This document shows, piece after piece, positions 62,063 through 64,000 of a DNA stretch of 64,000 nucleotides. The notes below the pieces were generated by a model. The model worked only from the letters and a program-made list of their open reading frames with translations. It was not told where the DNA came from and did no database searches. This DNA comes from Cytobacillus oceanisediminis (GTDB lineage: Bacteria; Bacillota; Bacilli; Bacillales; Cytobacillaceae), in the NCBI RefSeq assembly GCF_007830235.1, contig NZ_VLKI01000006.1, positions 160,672 to 224,671 on the forward strand, in the 5' to 3' direction. The position numbers and the translations under genes were made by a program. The first letter of the stretch is position 1; each line of letters begins with the position of its first letter.

Positions 62063-63351
62063 CTATTCTTTTTCCACTTTTACATGTAAGCCTCTATCGA
62101 CACGATACGTAAATGTTACTTTTTCAAAGCTGTCAGGTTCAGCATAAAACCAGAAGACAACCTCCGAGCTGCTTGCCTTTGTATATTGGTAGCTGCTCTC
62201 AATAATCTCCCAATTGGGTTCATGAATATAATGGCTAATCCTAATAAGTGCTTCTTCTTTATGGTTTCGGATGATGTATTTATGCTCCTTATATTCATAT
62301 CTTCCTTTTCGGTAGCTGTTCTTTTCAATATGAGTACATTTGATATCAAAAGCTGTACCAAGCTGGAGCTTTACCTTTTCGTTTTTAGAAGTGTGGCTAA
62401 TTGAATCTTCACCGATGAATTCGAGTGAGCTGTCTTCGCTGTCTTTCTGATAAACCTTAACTTTTCCTTTAGGCAGTGGAAGGCTAAGCCTATTTTCCTG
62501 GCTGTTTTCAAATTCTATTAATATCTTAACATCCTCAGACCATTTGGTGCATTCAAAGTATCTTTTTAAATTAGCCTTTTCAACTTGAAGAAAGTTAATT
62601 TGCTTGGTCTGATTATTTTTCAAAGTGGCCAGCCTTTCCAGTTTGTATAGATGGTAATCGGCAAAGCTCTTTTCCGTAAATTCCGGGGAAGCTTTTTCTG
62701 TATTGGTGTACAAAATCATGTCATCTTCTTCGATCCTCCAGTTGTCCTCTATCCGGTTAACCTCTCCAGCAATCACTTTTATCTGAGCATCTTGATAAGT
62801 CGCACCGGAATGGTTATCGATTTTCACCCACCCTGCCAATTGAAAGCCTTCGTCTGTCAATTCCATTACATAATTGGCACCCCAAGATATGCCCTTTGTC
62901 AGATAAGATACTGTCATATCTTTCACAGGTCCGGGTTTTACCTTCCAAACAAGAGCCGGCCGGACAAGCAAACCGCCGGGCAGCTTTGGCAAAATGATTT
63001 CGCCCTCAGGATTAATCATTATCTCTTTCGTTTCTGTATGTTCAAGGACAATTCCATTCATGCTGCTTAAAAGCCGGTATTCCTCCCGTGTATTCTTTTG
63101 TTTATCATAAAGATACACATTGGAACCTATATACTTTTCCATCAATTTTTCTTTGCTGACCAAATCTTATTCATAATTCGTTTCCAGGATATTGACTCCT
63201 GAAATAATGATGGAATCTGTTTCTATTTTTTCAGCCACGTCCATGTATTGAATGTGATCAATAGCTTCATTGCTGTTGACTGAACGATTCTCTTTTACAA
63301 GAGCAAATCCTCCATTATAGATTGTTAAGGTCAGCCCATTAGTCTCTTCCT
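62063..63351 (-). pseudogene. DUF4139-type gene broken by an in-frame TAA
   Basis: The intact part (62063-63163) encodes 366 residues, with PVKDMTVSYLTKGISWGANYVMEL and LQLGTAFDIKCTHIEKNSYR, as in DUF4139 (mucoidy-inhibitor-like) proteins of bacilli. Upstream in the same frame the family N-terminus continues: TNGLTLTIYNGGFALVKENR to SIIISGVNILETNYE, then TAA, then DLVSKEKLMEKYIG. A single change to TAT or CAA would restore one long gene. No start codon is seen at the front, where the frame runs into the neighbouring gene. TAA excludes selenocysteine. Translation of the C-terminal part from an internal start remains possible. Confidence 0.7.
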
Positions 63352-63668
63352 TTGTTCCTTATCCCCATTCTTAATAAATACACTAATAGCACGTTTATAA
63401 CCGCTGTCATAGGGTATATCTTCATCAGCAACTAGCTGAAATGCTTTTTCAAAATGAGAGGCTGCCAAATCTAATTTCTGCTGTTCTCATAAAGGATTCC
63501 CAGGTAAAAATAGCCGCTGGCAATTTCTTTAACAGGAAAAGGCTGTTGGACAGCTTCCTTCATGATTGCAATCGCTATGTCTCTTGAAGATGGTTTATCG
63601 TATTTAAAAGCTTTGTTCACAAAATGTTCATATTTCTCTTTTCTTTTTCTAAATGAAAACAGTGCCAT
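63331..63668 (-). pseudogene. TPR-like gene with frameshift
   Basis: The first frame gives MALFSFRKRKEKYEHFVNKA to GYFYLGILYENSR, then TAG at about 63473. A one-base shift continues it as LDLAASHFEKAFQLVADEDI to FIKNGDKEQRKRLMG and TGA at 63331, completing a TPR-like helical repeat protein of about 110 residues. It directly precedes the broken DUF4139-type gene on the same strand, so the pair seems to be decaying together. A sequencing error at the A-run is an alternative. Confidence 0.65.
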
Positions 63669-63825
63669 TTAATCACCTTTTTTTAGAGTTCTCCCCTATT
63701 TCCTTTAAATGGCTTCATAAAAAGCAATACGGGTTAGGGTTACATAGTGTATAATAAGATGAATTTGCAGAAATGGAAACGGTTTATTATTACCAAAAAT
63801 ATTGAAAAGAAGGACTAATATATAC

Positions 63826-64000
63826 ATGATTAATAAAAAGATTGCCTGGATTACAGACAGCACAGCTTTTTTGACCCATGAATTGCTGGACCACCCCGAT
63901 GTTTATGTGGTCCCTCTTACAATCACTTTCGGTGAGGAGTCTTTTGAAGATGGAATTGATTTGACAACAGATCAGCTCTATAGCCGCATACGTGCTGAAA
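63826..64000 (+). CDS. DegV-family fatty-acid-binding protein, 3' end beyond the window
   Basis: 58 codons visible: KKIAWITDSTAFLTHELL, then VYVVPLTITFGEESFEDGID and LTTDQLYSRIRAE. ITDSTA and the PLTITFGEESFEDG motif are the DegV signatures. DegV proteins bind fatty acids, some acting with fatty-acid kinase. AGAAGGA precedes ATG 63826. Confidence 0.88.
   Translation, partial: MINKKIAWITDSTAFLTHELLDHPDVYVVPLTITFGEESFEDGIDLTTDQLYSRIRAE

Noticed and set aside
63164-63166. Recoded codon in the DUF4139-type gene
   Set aside because: The codon is TAA, not TGA, and no hairpin follows, so selenocysteine is excluded.

Overview
The window comes from a spore-forming, low-GC Bacillaceae chromosome. The evidence is the backbone parE, a yneT-like gene, plsY, yneR, yneQ, yneP, tlp, sspN, yneN, citB, sspO, sspP and cotM in an order I know from Bacillus subtilis, together with four small acid-soluble spore protein genes, a PerR box before catalase and a CcpC-type box plus a cre-like site before aconitase.

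Layout. 1-2.7 kb: parE (3' end off the window) and a CoA-binding protein gene, both on the minus strand. 2.9-18.3 kb: a minus-strand run of about 15 genes, tightly packed and often overlapping. It encodes a bacterial microcompartment (three BMC-H hexamer proteins, one BMC-P pentamer protein, a probable scaffold or diverged shell protein) and a hydrolytic pathway: nucleobase permease, dihydropyrimidinase-like enzyme, isochorismatase-like amidohydrolase, UbiX and UbiD, adenine-deaminase-like protein, cyclase-family hydrolase, DUF1989 protein, M20 hydrolase and an SsnA-type deaminase. 18.5-28.1 kb: a divergent plus-strand purine operon (xanthine dehydrogenase, its molybdenum-cofactor maturation proteins, a purine permease, adenine deaminase) led by a purine riboswitch. 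28.1-32 kb: a GH18 protein, a phospholipase-D protein and a DUF3243 protein. 32-47 kb: the conserved plsY-to-citB backbone with inserted regulators. 47-50.4 kb: spore proteins, selA and cotM. 50.5-64 kb: housekeeping and stress genes (N-acetyltransferase, threonine degradation, arginine deiminase, catalase, MocR regulator, ABC-F protein, two decayed genes, partial DegV).

How it fits together. The two divergent operons look like one purine-salvage and purine-breakdown island placed between yneT and plsY. The minus-strand enzymes can be laid on the clostridial (Barker/Rabinowitz) xanthine route almost in gene order: uptake, pyrimidine-ring opening, removal of the ureido group, decarboxylation, deamination, imidazolone opening. 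There is no aldehyde dehydrogenase, so this is not a classical aldehyde metabolosome. The plus-strand operon would feed it xanthine from adenine, guanine or hypoxanthine. Its riboswitch has the guanine-class specificity base, but its expression platform resembles an ON switch, which suits a catabolic operon.

A second theme is selenium. selA is present, and two short genes carry one in-frame TGA each at a cysteine position: a HesB-like protein (G-U-G-G-P) and a SelW/Rdx-like protein (C-x-x-U). Each TGA is followed at a suitable distance by a small hairpin with G at the start of the loop. Ordinary gene calling would report both as broken. Eight copies of a MITE-like repeat (about 75-250 bp) are scattered through the window, several ending exactly on stop codons. 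No tRNA, rRNA, CRISPR array, integrase or transposase was seen.
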